Source of the DNA: Silene latifolia
Lineage: Eukaryota > Streptophyta > Magnoliopsida > Caryophyllales > Caryophyllaceae
Reading direction: 5' to 3'
Assembly: GCF_048544455.1 (NCBI RefSeq)
Contig: NC_133532.1
Location: forward strand, 83,097,156-83,161,155
Length of the DNA: 64,000 nt
Positions 1 to 9,865 of the stretch are shown here, in pieces. The position numbers and the translations under genes were made by a program. Each line of letters opens with the position of its first letter. Position 1 is the stretch's first letter. A model generated the notes under the pieces. The model had not been told where the DNA came from. It saw only the letters and a list, made by a program, of their open reading frames with translations, and searched no databases.

Positions 1-1400
1 ACCTAAACTACGACCCACATAAACATGCATGCAACTAATATGATAGACAATTCTAGCTACCGTTCACACATTCCAACCAAACGAGGTCCTGTCACAGCCG
101 AGGGCTTACAAAAATATGCTAAAGTGAGGCAATGGGTAAGAAAAGGCAAAACATGTTATGGGAATGTGGAGGTATAGGTGATCAAGCTAGTACCTGAACA
201 GAACCATATGAGACATATCCATTTCCAACTCAATTATGAATTAAACACATGCCCTTTATTTGGCACAAAATCTCACCAAACCAAACCAGAAATACTCCTC
301 AATTAATGTAAGATAGAACATAGGAGCAAAAACCGTCAACCAAACAACATTTCTTTTTTTTTCAAATTTTTCCTTTCTTTCTCTATTTTTTTTCTTTTTT
401 TCTGATTTTTTTTCTTTTTTTCATTTTTCAATTCTTTTTTTTTCTTTTTCACGTCTTTTTTCTCATCAACCTCCTTTTTTTTCATAAATTACCAACTCCA
501 AATCAATATGATATGAGCCAAGATTTGATACAATAAACAGTATACCGCAGAACAATCTAAACTAGCTTGACAAGGCAGGCTAAATTTGGGATGTAGTTAA
601 GGGTCAACAGGCAAATTTGGCTAATGTGGAGTTGTGGGTAAAAATGAAAGAAAGGGAAAATGTAAGCACCTCCCTGCATGTGACACCAACCACTAACCCG
701 AATGTATGAAGGCAAAAAGCAATTGAATTTCATATATGTGCAAATTAATGATACATGTTATGCAAGGAGTATACTACTCACAATCCTACATGAAACCGGT
801 CACAAATGACACCAGTTTATAAGGCTCTAAATCTTAGAAATTATAAGTAGGTTGCCAAAATTTCAGGTCAAGTCTATTCGTTCAGCTAAATTAAACATTA
901 ACTCGTAGATTATGCAATAAGACAGAGCTAAAAGATAATAGTTCAATGCAAGGCTTAAGCAAAAAGACAGTTGCAGTGCAATTTCATCATTGAAATCTAC
1001 CGTCCCGACTCAACCTATATGCTAAATTAAACGTGAAATTTTTTGAATTTTTAACAATTTTCAAAATTTCCAAATTTTTATTGAATTTTTGATTTATAAA
1101 ATAAATAACAATGCAAGCATAACTAAACGTGATAACTGAAATGCAGTAAAAAAAATATGCAGACATAGATATGGATGCATAACCTCCCCAAACCAAACCG
1201 TACAATGCCCCCATTGTACCAAAACATGGAAAGGAAACGCAAACTAAAAGAAGAAGAGAGAGTAAATGCGGAAAACTCACAAGATGCGCGAAGAAAGGGA
1301 CCTCCCCAAACCGACCATGAAATGGGAGGTTGCTAAGGCCCGTAAAACCGTCTCAGGAAGCTAATCCAAGTCAAACGAGTGAATGGGCATGCAAAAACTG
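1..1400 (-). other. 3' non-coding region of A
   Basis: No convincing gene. The stretch at 351-480 is almost pure pyrimidine on the plus strand (purine-rich on the element strand) and corresponds to the A-rich tract of element G at 62190-62270. Near 1180-1215 and 1300-1315 the minus strand carries the GGTTTGGTTTGGGGAGG-type phrases typical of this group. The ORF at 987-1280 is low-complexity and probably chance. Confidence 0.6.
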
Positions 1401-1534
1401 CCCGATCGACTGGAATAGTGGTCGATCGAGTGGTTCTCTAATCTGCAGGTGGTCGATCGAGTGGAATATCTGCTCGATCGAGAGGATTTGGCAGCACAAG
1501 TGCTCGATCGAGTACAAAAAGTGCTCGATCGAGT
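1401..1534. repeat. TCGATCGA word array downstream of the ORF of A
   Basis: Six words start at 1402 (one base off), 1422, 1453, 1474, 1504 and 1525. The steps are 20, 31, 21, 30 and 21 bp, the same grammar as in the LTR and ORF. This is the third array in one element. Confidence 0.9.
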
Positions 1535-1709
1535 ACATGTAAACAGCCCGTAAACTAACTAGACAAGTAAAATGAGATAGTCTATGGTATAAGAACCATT
1601 TATTACAACTGAAATTAAATAAAAAGCAAAATAAGATCGCCGGGTTGCCTCCCGGGTAGCGCTAGCTTCAGTCAGGTCCCAGCTCGACCTTCTTTTTCTT
1701 CGAGCCTCT

Positions 1710-2627
1710 CTAATAGTCATAATCAAAACAGCTCAAAGCGCGCAGCAACCTGTCAAATAGCTGCGCATGTGCTACAGAACAGCATAAGTAGCACCAAAGT
1801 GGAATAGCAAAATAGGAAATAAAAATGTTTAACTTTTTAAGCCGAACAAATTTCCTATGAGCGCTCCTAAATTTATCCACAAAATAAAGGAGCGCGGGAG
1901 CAATTGTCAATAAGGTGGGGCCCCGTTTCAGATTATCGAACTTGAAACGATAAGGACGGTGAAAATTCGTTAAATTATGCGTCCACATATGAGAGGGTGT
2001 AGCATTAAAAGAAGGAGCACAAATTAAACGAGGCAATATACTGTTAAAACAAACAATAATGAAATTATCGCCTACTACCTCGGGTTGGTCGCTCTCAACG
2101 ACGGAATCACTGACAAAGGAATGGATTACCTCATCCGTGCTAGGAGCAATTACCGTCTCAGCTGCTTCCTCATCAACCTCCTCAGTGGAATCCATCCCGT
2201 AAATCGCAGCTTCAAGTGTATCCGACTCGGCTGTGAATAAGGGAGGTTCACTGTAGACGTTATCATCGTCAAAATCGTCATCTAAATCAAACCCAAATGA
2301 CGAATCAAAGCTCCCAATGGCCAGACTACTCGATCGAGTAGAATTGTCAGTCGATCGAGCAGTTTCCTCCTGTTTTCCACTCGATCGAGTAACAAAATCA
2401 CTCGATCGAGAACTATCCTCCTGCATGTCACTCGATCGAGAAGAGATATTACTCGATCGAGGACTTTCTTCCTGTACAGCGCTGATATCCTCGCATAAAC
2501 TCTGGAAATACGATAGAAATTCGTCATCCGAAATATAGAAATCATTTTCAGCATTGGGCAACGCGGGTTCTTCATGGGAAAAACCGCTCTTGGTCAAGCA
2601 CACCTCTTCTGGTTGCCGATCATCCAA
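1710..2627 (-). CDS. 305-codon ORF of A with RSS repeats, acidic middle and hydrophobic C-terminus
   Basis: Unrecognised protein. It opens with an ATG just after the small ORF at 2634. Residues about 55-105 hold six copies of R-S-S or R-S-T, each encoded by a CGATCGAG word, spaced alternately 7 and 10 residues. Residues about 105-190 are strongly acidic. Residues about 190-265 are basic and aromatic (for example HMWTHNLTNFHRPYRFKF), followed by a hydrophobic segment near residues 267-290 that could span a membrane. No catalytic motif is seen. Athila elements often carry an extra env-like ORF, so this could be its counterpart, but I do not see enough to claim that. Its intact length in an element without visible gag or pol is notable. 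Confidence 0.55.
   Translation of the reverse strand: MDDRQPEEVCLTKSGFSHEEPALPNAENDFYISDDEFLSYFQSLCEDISAVQEESPRSSNISSRSSDMQEDSSRSSDFVTRSSGKQEETARSTDNSTRSSSLAIGSFDSSFGFDLDDDFDDDNVYSEPPLFTAESDTLEAAIYGMDSTEEVDEEAAETVIAPSTDEVIHSFVSDSVVESDQPEVVGDNFIIVCFNSILPRLICAPSFNATPSHMWTHNLTNFHRPYRFKFDNLKRGPTLLTIAPALLYFVDKFRSAHRKFVRLKKLNIFISYFAIPLWCYLCCSVAHAQLFDRLLRALSCFDYDY
2329..2461. repeat. In-frame TCGATCGA word array inside the 305-codon ORF
   Basis: Six words start at 2330, 2351, 2381, 2402, 2432 and 2453. The steps are exactly 21, 30, 21, 30 and 21 bp, a 51-bp period of word pairs. The long spacers share a TCCTCCTG-like block while the short spacers vary. All steps are multiples of three, so the frame is kept and the words read as Arg-Ser-Ser/Thr. 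Confidence 0.92.
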
Positions 2628-2633
2628 CCCAAA

Positions 2634-2915
2634 TTAACCAACCGAGCAATTTGTTCGCAACTCGGCAATTTCAGCGACTTGAGCACCCATATATCTACCA
2701 TATTCTAGAATTAAGGATTTCAGCTCCGCGATTTCTTTTTTCTGTATATCACGAGGATCTTGTTGCTGTGGCCATTGATGGGGTGGATGTGGCGGCACAA
2801 CTACAGCTCCATTGTGCTCAGTAGCACCACATCCCCAAGATTTCTTCCTTTCCCAACTAGCAGGTTTCTCAGCTTGGGCTTCAAACTGAGCAATTAGTCG
2901 GGAGACAGATGTCAT
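2634..2915 (-). CDS. Small ORF after the leader of A, coiled-coil-like, unknown function
   Basis: A 93-codon ORF opening 181 bp downstream of the primer site of element A, where gag would begin in a normal element. The first half is basic and rich in Pro, His and Gln. The second half (residues about 60-88) is a heptad-like stretch with KEIAELKSLILEYGRYMG, probably a short coiled coil. No CCHC knuckle and no gag core is visible. It could be a remnant of the gag C-terminal helix region, since element G has a similar helix (about residue 230 of its gag frame), or just the first exon-like segment of the larger ORF that follows 6 bp later in a different frame. Function unknown. Confidence 0.4.
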   Translation of the reverse strand: MTSVSRLIAQFEAQAEKPASWERKKSWGCGATEHNGAVVVPPHPPHQWPQQQDPRDIQKKEIAELKSLILEYGRYMGAQVAEIAELRTNCSVG

Positions 2916-3095
2916 CTTGGCAAGAGGGATCGAAGGTACTCAAGCCTTCCCTTCGATAATCTCCTCGTGCTTTGTTTAATACACCTGTAGGCCTATCAAA
3001 ACAGCACTAACGAAAAAGATAAGACGGCCTCAAGGTACTTAGTCTTCCCTTGAGGCGAAAGGACAAACAAAATAAAACAGATAAAAAGCGTCGCC

Positions 3096-3113
3096 TCCCC
3101 GGCAACGGCGCCA
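3096..3113 (-). other. Primer binding site of A, tRNA-Asp type
   Basis: The minus strand reads TGGCGCCGTTGCCGGGGA, complementary to the 3' end of plant cytosolic tRNA-Asp. It lies 5 bp from the LTR end. The same site occurs in H (34930) and G (58013), and a variant in C (11300). This site type is usual for Athila elements. Confidence 0.9.
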
Positions 3114-3915
3114 AAATTTGATACTGTCGTTTCGTACCAAAAATAAATACCTAAGTTACTACTAACAGAAGTCAGCGGTAAGTAGGGTCGATCTCCACAG
3201 GGAGGCTATGTTGCTATCTATCTGTCTAATTCGGTCTGTCAAGGTGTCACAGAAATGGGGGTTTTGAATTGATTGTGAACTAACTAAACTACTGAAACTA
3301 AAGGCAAGAGAAGGGAATAAAGGAAATTAAAAAAAAATAAGAGAAAGGAAGTATGCTAGGAGTCGGTCTACCGTGGCAGCTATCAGATCTTATACTATCG
3401 GGAATACTAAGGCGATTAGACTATTGATAAGAAGAGCTATGGTCGTCACCTTTCGGTCCTTAAACCGCCCTAGAGCGTAAACAGCTTAACTTTCGCCCTC
3501 ACTGCAATACCCTATTGTAATTAAGCAAGCCTTCCCTTCCAATCTTTCGATCTAGGTCGTGGTTAACTAGATTTATGGTCTCCTGCATGCATTCATTCGA
3601 CCGGATAACAATTAAATTGCCTAATACAATTCCTATCGCAAGACTAATCTATATAAGTCAATTAAAACATCGCTACCACGGCTTCCCTAATCCTAACATA
3701 CTACGGGATTTAGCTATGCATAATTAAATAGAGAACAAGAAATAAAGGAGAAGTAAACATTAAATAAAAGTAAAGAGAATAAGGGGAAAGAAGAATTACT
3801 GAATAAATGATCCGGAAAAACAAGGAGAGAATGTAACGGTGTACTCGAACAGTAACCAAGCAAGGGAAACAAAAGGAGAGAATGCGAGAGAGTTTTAAAC
3901 TGACGTCCTAACTCC

Positions 3916-3923
3916 TATTTATA
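3916..3923 (-). promoter_or_regulatory. TATA box in LTR of A
   Basis: TATAAATA on the minus strand in the middle of the LTR, about 560 bp from its start. This is the expected place for the RNA polymerase II promoter of an LTR element. Confidence 0.5.
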
Positions 3924-3993
3924 AGAAAATAGGAGTATAATTAAACCTAATGACGGACTTAAAGCAAAAAGCCCAACCCATCAGCGAAATCCA

Positions 3994-4178
3994 CTCGATC
4001 GAGTGGATTAAAACCACTCGATCGAGCAAACTTGACTCAAAACCGTTCGATCGAGCAAGAAAAGCTCTCGATCGACTAAACACAATTAAGCAACTGGTCG
4101 ATCGACTAGCTAAAGCACTCGATCGACTTATTTCATGACCTAAAACCACTCGATCGAGTAGTTAAGTGCTTGATCGAG
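3994..4178. repeat. TCGATCGA word array in LTR of A (8 words)
   Basis: Eight copies of a palindromic word (core TCGATCGA, usually CTCGATCGAG or GTCGATCGAC) start at 3995, 4018, 4047, 4068, 4098, 4119, 4150 and 4170; the last has one C-to-T change. The steps are 23, 29, 21, 30, 21, 31 and 20 bp, alternating between about 21 and about 30. The spacers are largely not conserved while the words are. Confidence 0.9.
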
Positions 4179-4482
4179 TGGATCTTGACTCCAGCAGCTC
4201 ATAATTCTCATTAGTTGACTTTGACTTGTCCTTTTAGCTCCCGAAACACCTTCACGCATCCCAAGACAGCAATATTTCCCGCTCCAAATTATCTCTTCCT
4301 CCAATTGCATGCTAACGGACGGTAAATAGCTTGATTTGACTACTTTCGGATCCATACCTGCAAATAAGACATAATAACCCAAAGTAGCATATTCGGGGCA
4401 TTTCGTAGCATAAAACTACGATAAAAGCATAGAAATACGTGCATAAAATAGGCTAAAAATACTATATAAAATGCACGTATCA

Positions 4483-5514
4483 ATGGCACGAAACCGTAAT
4501 AAGAAACTACACTTTTTACACATTGTGCTCGAAATGGCAGTTAACCACAAGTGGGCCTAATAAGCAAGAACTACAAGGCAACCCATCTTTCTATTCATGA
4601 AAAACCTTATATTTAATTATTAGTTGGTAACAGCTAATAAACAAAGAGAACAAGGGAAAATAAGAGAGAGACGGTTGATAGTGGAAGGCAATTGTAGTGC
4701 ATGCAGAAGACAGTAATTGACTTTGATGCGGATACACTTTGAGGCGACGTAAGTTTTATCTCTTTAGTTTCCAGTTTTCATTGAAGCTCATTTCAAGAAT
4801 ATAAATAGAAGACCATATGATACCTTTGCCGACGGACAGAGATACAACACACACAAATATAACGAGATATTCCAGATACACACAAGATCCGAGCCATAAA
4901 TTCTATACTCTTATATACCGCCTCAAATATTCTATCCCAGTTTCAAATCAAACCAAATACATAAAATTTTTGTAGTTTCATATAAGCGCATAAGAGCCGT
5001 TAATCTACGACAAATTTGAAATTCATTCATTGTCAAACATCTAAATAGGCCTGAGGGTACCAATATCTAATAAGTTTTTCTTTACTCATTTTTATTTAAT
5101 TCTTTTATTTTACCTTTTATTTATTTTCTCAATTTATTGTATTGACTAACCTAATAAACTTGTCTTAATAAGTTTGTTTCTAACTTTATTTTCTTTTCGT
5201 CTTAATTTCGTCATATATAATATTACAAATAAATAGTAGAGGCCGTCAGTTTGATGGGCGGTCCAGGTGCCTAACACCTTCCCTAACCGTACCTTTATCC
5301 TCGAATCCGCAATCTTTGGTTTAGACCGGAGTGACGGATCAATCCCCATTCCAGGGATCAAAAGGGCCCTTTTCCGTTAAAATTATTTATGTATGTTTTT
5401 TATAAAACCTACTGGCGACTCCATATTATTTATTTATTTTCAAAAAGGAGATTTTCTCAGGGATCTCACACTTAGGTGGGCAAGGCTGCGGTCCCCCACT
5501 GGCGGTGTGGACTA
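4483..5514 (+). other. Tat/Ogre LTR-like fragment, possibly a solo LTR remnant
   Basis: No gene. Several phrases match the LTR of element F in order: TAGTAGAGGCCGTC at 5235 (F has AGTAGAGGCCGCTATCG at 38349) and a TGGCGACTCC block at 5412 (F has the same at 38583). A TATA-like TATAAATA lies at 4800-4807. There is no proper primer site after it and no gag. I read it as a degraded LTR of a Tat/Ogre relative. Boundaries are approximate. Confidence 0.45.
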
Positions 5515-6339
5515 TCTATCATGGAATTGGAGAATGATGGTAGATTTGTTTTCATTGCTATTATTGTAATTTGCTTATCTTAATTATACAGTGAACTTAC
5601 CTCGCCGTTGTTTTGTAAAACTATGATGATCCATTCGGGGATGGTGAGCAGATTGTGACAGGTGATGGTTGTCTTTGGCTACGAGGACAAGATGGGATGT
5701 CATCACTTCGAGTCTAGCTTTCGCTATTACAAGTAGTTGTTTTGGTTTCCAGTTGTATTGAGATTTCATATACATTAATTTGGTTTTGCTTTGAGACAAT
5801 GTAATCTTTTAAACTTTATACATTAATAAATGTTTCAGGATGGTTAATTTTGATACTAACCCCGGGCAACCGAGATGGTAACAGGTTCTCATCCTAGGGT
5901 GGTCCTTGGTAAGACACCTTGGTATGTGGAGGTATTACAAAGTGGTATTAAAGCGACGATTTTGGAACTTAAAACCAATGAACCAAATGACCATAGGGAG
6001 TCTAAATAAAATGAACCCGGGTAGGAGTTGTTTGGAGCTACCGCAAAGACTTGGGAGACGTCCCGACGTCGCATTGAGGCCCTTACAACTTTGAGCCGGT
6101 CAACCTGGGGGTGTTTGGAGAATCGTTGTGTGTTTGAAGTAATGTGTGTTGTACCTATAGCTGTGATTCTTGTGAAGTTGTTAGATGAAATGAGAAAATG
6201 ATTGCGTATCTTGAGCATGGTAGTACTTGAGCATGATATATGTGTTATTACTTGGATTTGGAAGGGTAGTAATATGTAGGATATATCGTATGCTTGTTTA
6301 AGTATGTTTTCCCGTAATAGTTAGCTCGTTTTTGGCATG
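5515..6339 (+). other. Unresolved repeat sequence, probably LTR/leader of element B
   Basis: No gene seen; the ORFs here are short and lack family motifs. At 5863-5882 the phrase CGGGCAACCGAGATGGTAAC occurs, found again in reverse orientation at 8971-8989. The segment lies directly upstream of the leader of B, so part of it is likely its LTR, but I cannot place TG...CA ends because the second LTR is not in the window. Confidence 0.35.
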
Positions 6340-6579
6340 ATTTGGCCGAGCACGACGGGTACTCGACCGAGTGTTCGTTTGTGTGTACGAGGGAATAGCT
6401 ACTGGTTGTGATCACGCGACCGAGTAAGAGGGGTACTCAACCGAGTGATGCATACTCGACCGAGTATGTTCTATGTGTTTTGGAGGTTGGCTACTGGAGT
6501 GGAATACTCGGCCGAGTAGTCTCAGTACTCAACCGAGTAGTCCTTACTCGACCGAGTATTTCACAGTACTCGGCCGAGT
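6340..6579. repeat. ACTCGRCCGAGT word array upstream of gag of B (8-9 words)
   Basis: Words of the type ACTCGACCGAGT, ACTCGGCCGAGT or ACTCAACCGAGT start at 6340 (weak), 6361, 6414, 6435, 6454, 6506, 6527, 6546 and 6568. The steps are 21, 53, 21, 19, 52, 21, 19 and 22 bp. The word differs from the TCGATCGA family, but the 21-bp pairing and roughly 51-bp period are the same. Confidence 0.88.
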
Positions 6580-6655
6580 GCTTCTTTGGCGGATGGTTTG
6601 TTTATTTTGAGTTGTAGGCTATGTGCTTACGTTTTCTTGGTTATATCAGCTCAAC

Positions 6656-7330
6656 ATGCCGCTAAAGAGGTCAGCTGCATACATCCAAGCTACGGAGATG
6701 ACTGTGGATGAGATTGTCCGTATGATTGAGCAGCAAGATGCCCTCATGGAGGCACTCAGGAACGTGGGTAAGGGAGGTGAGAAACCGGTGGATGCATCCC
6801 AACTAAGCACCACCATTTATCGCTTCCACCCCTCTACTTATGAGGGCACCGGTGAGCCAAAGCTACTCGATAATTGGCACCGCGAGATGGAGAGTCTTCT
6901 CGAGGTCGTGAAGTATCCGGTTGATATGATGGTAGAACAGGTGGCGTTCTACCTAAGGAATGAGGCCGGGGTCTGGTGGCAGAATGTGAGGGAGGATGCT
7001 AGGGCATACTATAAGGATCAGAGATATGGTGTTATCCCATGGTCAGGCTTCAAGAGCGCTGTGAGGAAGCATTTTGTGCCGGAGCACATCCTTCACAAGC
7101 TGAGTGCTGAGTTCGATTCTTTCACCATGGCTGATGATATGACCGTCATGGAGTACTATCACCGGTTCCTAGAATTGTCACGCTACACAGAGGATATGCG
7201 GATGGGTCAACGAGGTTTAGCTCTTCGTTTTGAAAAGGGGTTGGCACCGAAGATCATGGATAGACTACCAGCTGGGGGACTCACCGATGTGAAAGAGCTA
7301 TATGCACGAGCTGGGCATGCTGAGAGGTAA
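6656..7330 (+). pseudogene. gag: gag of element B, N-terminal and core part
   Basis: Structural protein of a Ty3/gypsy element, forming the cytoplasmic virus-like particle. I start it at the ATG at 6656 (MPLKRSAAY) because the frame opens only 33 bp upstream and this ATG follows the primer site. Residues about 55-200 form the retrotransposon gag core: YEGTGEPKLLDNWHREM, then W-x-N and the FVPEHILHKLSAEFDSF helix region and LARFEKGL-like text. The frame stops at 7330 after ELYARAGHAER; the following nucleocapsid is read in other frames with further stops, so the gene is dead. Confidence 0.8.
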
Positions 7331-7827
7331 GTAGACTTGGCCAAGAAGGCTAAAGAAAGGAATGATGAGTAGAGAAAGGCGGAAAGTGAGAGTGGCAACC
7401 AGTCGAGCCACAAGAGGAGCAATCACGGTTAGGCTAAGGCCTTTTTCGGAGGGTCTGGGTATGCAGGGGGATCTCGGGCTTGGGGAAGAGGAGGCGGTCG
7501 GAGTACTAGTGATAACTTCAACCTTACCTGCTTCAACTAAGGCAGAGTGGGTCATAAGAGGCATGAGTGCACCAGTCCCAAAGGAGGAGGAGGCTTTCCG
7601 GGAAACTTTTCTCAGGCTCCAAGCCAGCGTTTTGCTAGCAACAGGCCATTTGGGTCGTGGGGTAATCGCGGAGGGAAGAACAACAACAATGGCGGCTACA
7701 ATCGCAACAATGGAGGGTCCTATCAGCGTCCGAACAACAGTGTGACGCATAACTCGACATCAAGCCGACTACTTCGACTACCACGGTCCAGGGCGGTGGT
7801 CAAAAAAGCAGTGGGAAGCTCTTTACT
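7331..7827 (+). pseudogene. Nucleocapsid part of gag of B, frameshifted, second knuckle Cys lost
   Basis: A Gly/Asn-rich tail typical of Tekay gag, with the remains of one CCHC zinc knuckle: Cys at 7529, then a TAA stop at 7538-7540 where the second Cys belongs, then GRVGHKRHEC. Downstream text (GSWGNRGGKNNNNGGYNRNN) fits the usual Gly/Asn linker. Several frame changes separate it from gag and protease. Confidence 0.65.
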
Positions 7828-8912
7828 ATGGGCAAGAAGGAGGTAGAGAACGAAGCTCATGTTGTTACCGATACCTTTCTTGTTCATAATACGCCATCTT
7901 TTGTCCTGTTTAATTCGGGGGCAACCCACTCTTTTGTGACTAGGAGTCATGCCTTAGCTATGGGTTTGGGAGAGTATGAGCTGGTGAAAGATAATGTGTT
8001 TATACCTTAAGGGGAGTCAGTGTCATGTTCTAAGTTGTATAGAGATGTATCCATGTTGGTGGGGGAGGTAGACTTACCAGCTAACTTGTTAGAGTTTCCT
8101 ATGGATGGATTTGAGGTCATCGTCGGGATGGACTGGTTGGACAGGTATGTTGCTAAGATAGATTGCAGACAAAAGAGAGTATCTCTAAAGGGGCCTAAGG
8201 AACTCAAGGTATCATATAGGTGGTTCGTAGTGAGATCAAAATCTAAGTTTTTCGCGGTGATGACTCTAAAGTCATGTTTTAGGAAGAAGTGTCCTCTGAT
8301 TATTTGCCAAGAGAGAGATATGCATGTGGAGGAGCCATTGGCGTCTGATATACCTGTGGTTGGGGAGTTTAGTGACGTTTCTCCAGATGAGATACCGAGG
8401 TTACTACCTAAGAGAGATATCGACTTCAATGTTGAGCTCAAACCGGGGACGAGGCCTATATCTAAAGCACCGTACCGTATGGGCCCTAAAGCGTTGGAAG
8501 AGTTGAAGAAGCGGCGGAATGACCTATTAGACAACCGGTATATTCGGCCTAGTGTGTCACCGTGGGGAGCACCAGTGTTGTTTGTGAAAAATAAAGATGG
8601 GAATATGAGGCTATGCATCGACTATAGGGAGCTGAATCATGTCACGGTGAAGAACAGGTATCCTTTGTCAATGATTGATGATCTTTTTTACCAGCTGAGT
8701 GGCACATGAGTGTTTTCTAAGATCGATTTGAGATCGGATCATCATCAGTTGAGGATAGCAGATGAGGATATTCCTAAAACAGCTTTTCGGTCACGATATG
8801 GTCACTATGAGTACGTAGTGATGCCTTTTGGGTTGCCAAATGCACCAGCAGTTTTCATGGAGCTTATGAACCGGATTTTCAACCCATTCTTGGATAGGTT
8901 TGTGGTCGTTTT
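7828..8912 (+). pseudogene. pol: Protease and partial reverse transcriptase of element B
   Basis: One frame (7828, 8020 and 8710 are in phase) broken by TAA at 8008 and TGA at 8707. The aspartic protease motif reads N-S-G-A-T-H-S-F: the catalytic Asp is replaced by Asn (codon AAT at 7912-7914). RT follows with the usual linker, [34 protein letters not shown] and [15 protein letters not shown]. The sequence ends at DRFVVVF, immediately before the expected active-site box with the Asp pair, where the foreign sequence X begins. RNase H and integrase are absent. Not functional. Confidence 0.85.
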
Positions 8913-9189
8913 TGTAAAACGCCCATTTAATCAGAAGCCTTTAGCTATGCCTCTAAAGTAAATGAGACCATTACCATCTCGGTTGCCCGAGATAGTGAAT
9001 AACAAAGTATAACAACCAAAGTACTTTAGATTAAAAATTTAGCGAAAAAGGGTTTTGTTACAATTTAACTAATACGAAAAAAAACTTGAAATAAAATTAA
9101 TTATAACTCGCAGCAGATATAAAATACTAAGTCTGTAGATATAAAGCTAAGTTAGCAAAAAGTCTAGGTCGTCACGCCAAACTCCTCAC
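8913..9189 (-). other. Sequence X, left part: non-coding, perhaps an LTR end on the minus strand
   Basis: Starts TGTAAAACGCCC within the RT of B; read on the minus strand it would end ...GGGCGTTTTACA, a plausible LTR terminus. It contains the reverse complement of the box seen at 5863 (here 8971-8989). No gene. It continues at 25370 after the MITE and its nested elements. Confidence 0.4.
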
Positions 9190-9865
9190 TAGGGGTGGGC
9201 ACCGGTCCAAAACCGGACCGGACCGGAACCGGTTTGGACCGGAATCGGTAAAATTCACGGACCGGGACCGGACCGGATTACAAAAATTCAGGTCCGGGAC
9301 CGGACCGGACCGGTTGGACCGGAACTACCCACTTTTTCAAATTCCGGTCCATTGGACCGGATCGGACCGGTTGGACCGGAATAAAAATACAATTTTAAGA
9401 AAAAAAATGAAACTAACCATAATTCCGGGCATTCCGGTCCGGACCGGACCGGAAACCGGAAACTTGGAAAATGGTGGACCGGAGACCGGACCGGAATTTT
9501 TAATTCCAGTTCCGGTGATGTGACCATAATTAGAGCATATTTAGTCCCCGAATTAGCCTTGTTCCCATGCTTTTTAGTGCATATTTGGGTCATTTATTGT
9601 CTTTAGTTCTTTGCTTTGCATATTCTTTGAGGTTTTGTGTCCTTGGTAGGAAAGGAGTGCAAACCTTGCATTTTCATGGCAAAATGAGGCTAAATTGATT
9701 GAATTCAATGACCAAGCATCAAGGAGAGACAAGATTAGAAGGCCTTTGTACATACTATAGTAGATGGGCAATGATGAGAAAAGATCCTTGCATCCCCGAG
9801 GAAATCCTCAAGGATTTTATGAAGAACAAGGAAGAAAAGAAGAAGGAATGAAACTGTATGACAAT

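Larger units (their letters stand above)
1..4482 (-). mobile_element. Element A: 5' part of a non-autonomous Athila-like LTR retrotransposon
   Basis: Read on the minus strand the order is 5' LTR (4482 to 3119), a tRNA-Asp-type primer site, a short coiled-coil-like ORF, a 305-codon ORF, then a long non-coding region running off the left edge. No retroviral gag core, protease, RT or integrase is visible in this part, so the element looks non-autonomous. The LTR start resembles that of element H (33443), and the 3' non-coding part resembles that of element G near 61300-61550: both carry a run like TTTGGTTTGGGGAGG and a TCTTGTGAGTTT-like stretch. The 3' LTR would lie left of the window, so length and TSD cannot be given. 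Athila-like assignment rests on PBS type and layout (family knowledge). Confidence 0.8.
3119..4482 (-). repeat. 5' LTR of element A (1364 bp)
   Basis: On the minus strand it starts TGATACGTGC at 4482 and ends CAGTATCA at 3119, directly upstream of the primer binding site. The first 60 bp or so clearly resemble the LTR of element H at 33443 (same TGATACGTGC start, same TTTTTAGCCTATTT and CACGTATTTCTATGC blocks), so A and H are one LTR family. It carries a TATA box and a word array in the transcribed half. Confidence 0.85.
6630..8912 (+). mobile_element. Element B: truncated Tekay-like Ty3/gypsy retrotransposon
   Basis: It carries a degenerate tRNA-Met-like primer site (about 6640-6652), gag, a damaged zinc knuckle, protease and the first part of RT, then stops abruptly. 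The lineage is judged from the gag text and from the short DSGATHSF-type protease followed closely by RT, as in Tekay/Del chromoviruses. The rest of RT, RNase H, integrase and the 3' LTR are missing from the window. Sequence X begins at about 8913 with TGTAAAACGCCC. Confidence 0.7.

Noticed and set aside
2634-2915. Host zinc-finger or coiled-coil gene
   Set aside because: It lies between the primer site and the long ORF of element A in the same orientation, so it belongs to the element.
3096-3113. tRNA-Asp gene fragment
   Set aside because: Only the 3' 18 bp match, and it lies directly behind an LTR end: it is a primer binding site.
9288-9593. Gly-Pro-rich ORFs on both strands over the MITE
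   Set aside because: They come from the GGACCGG words and have no start context or homology.
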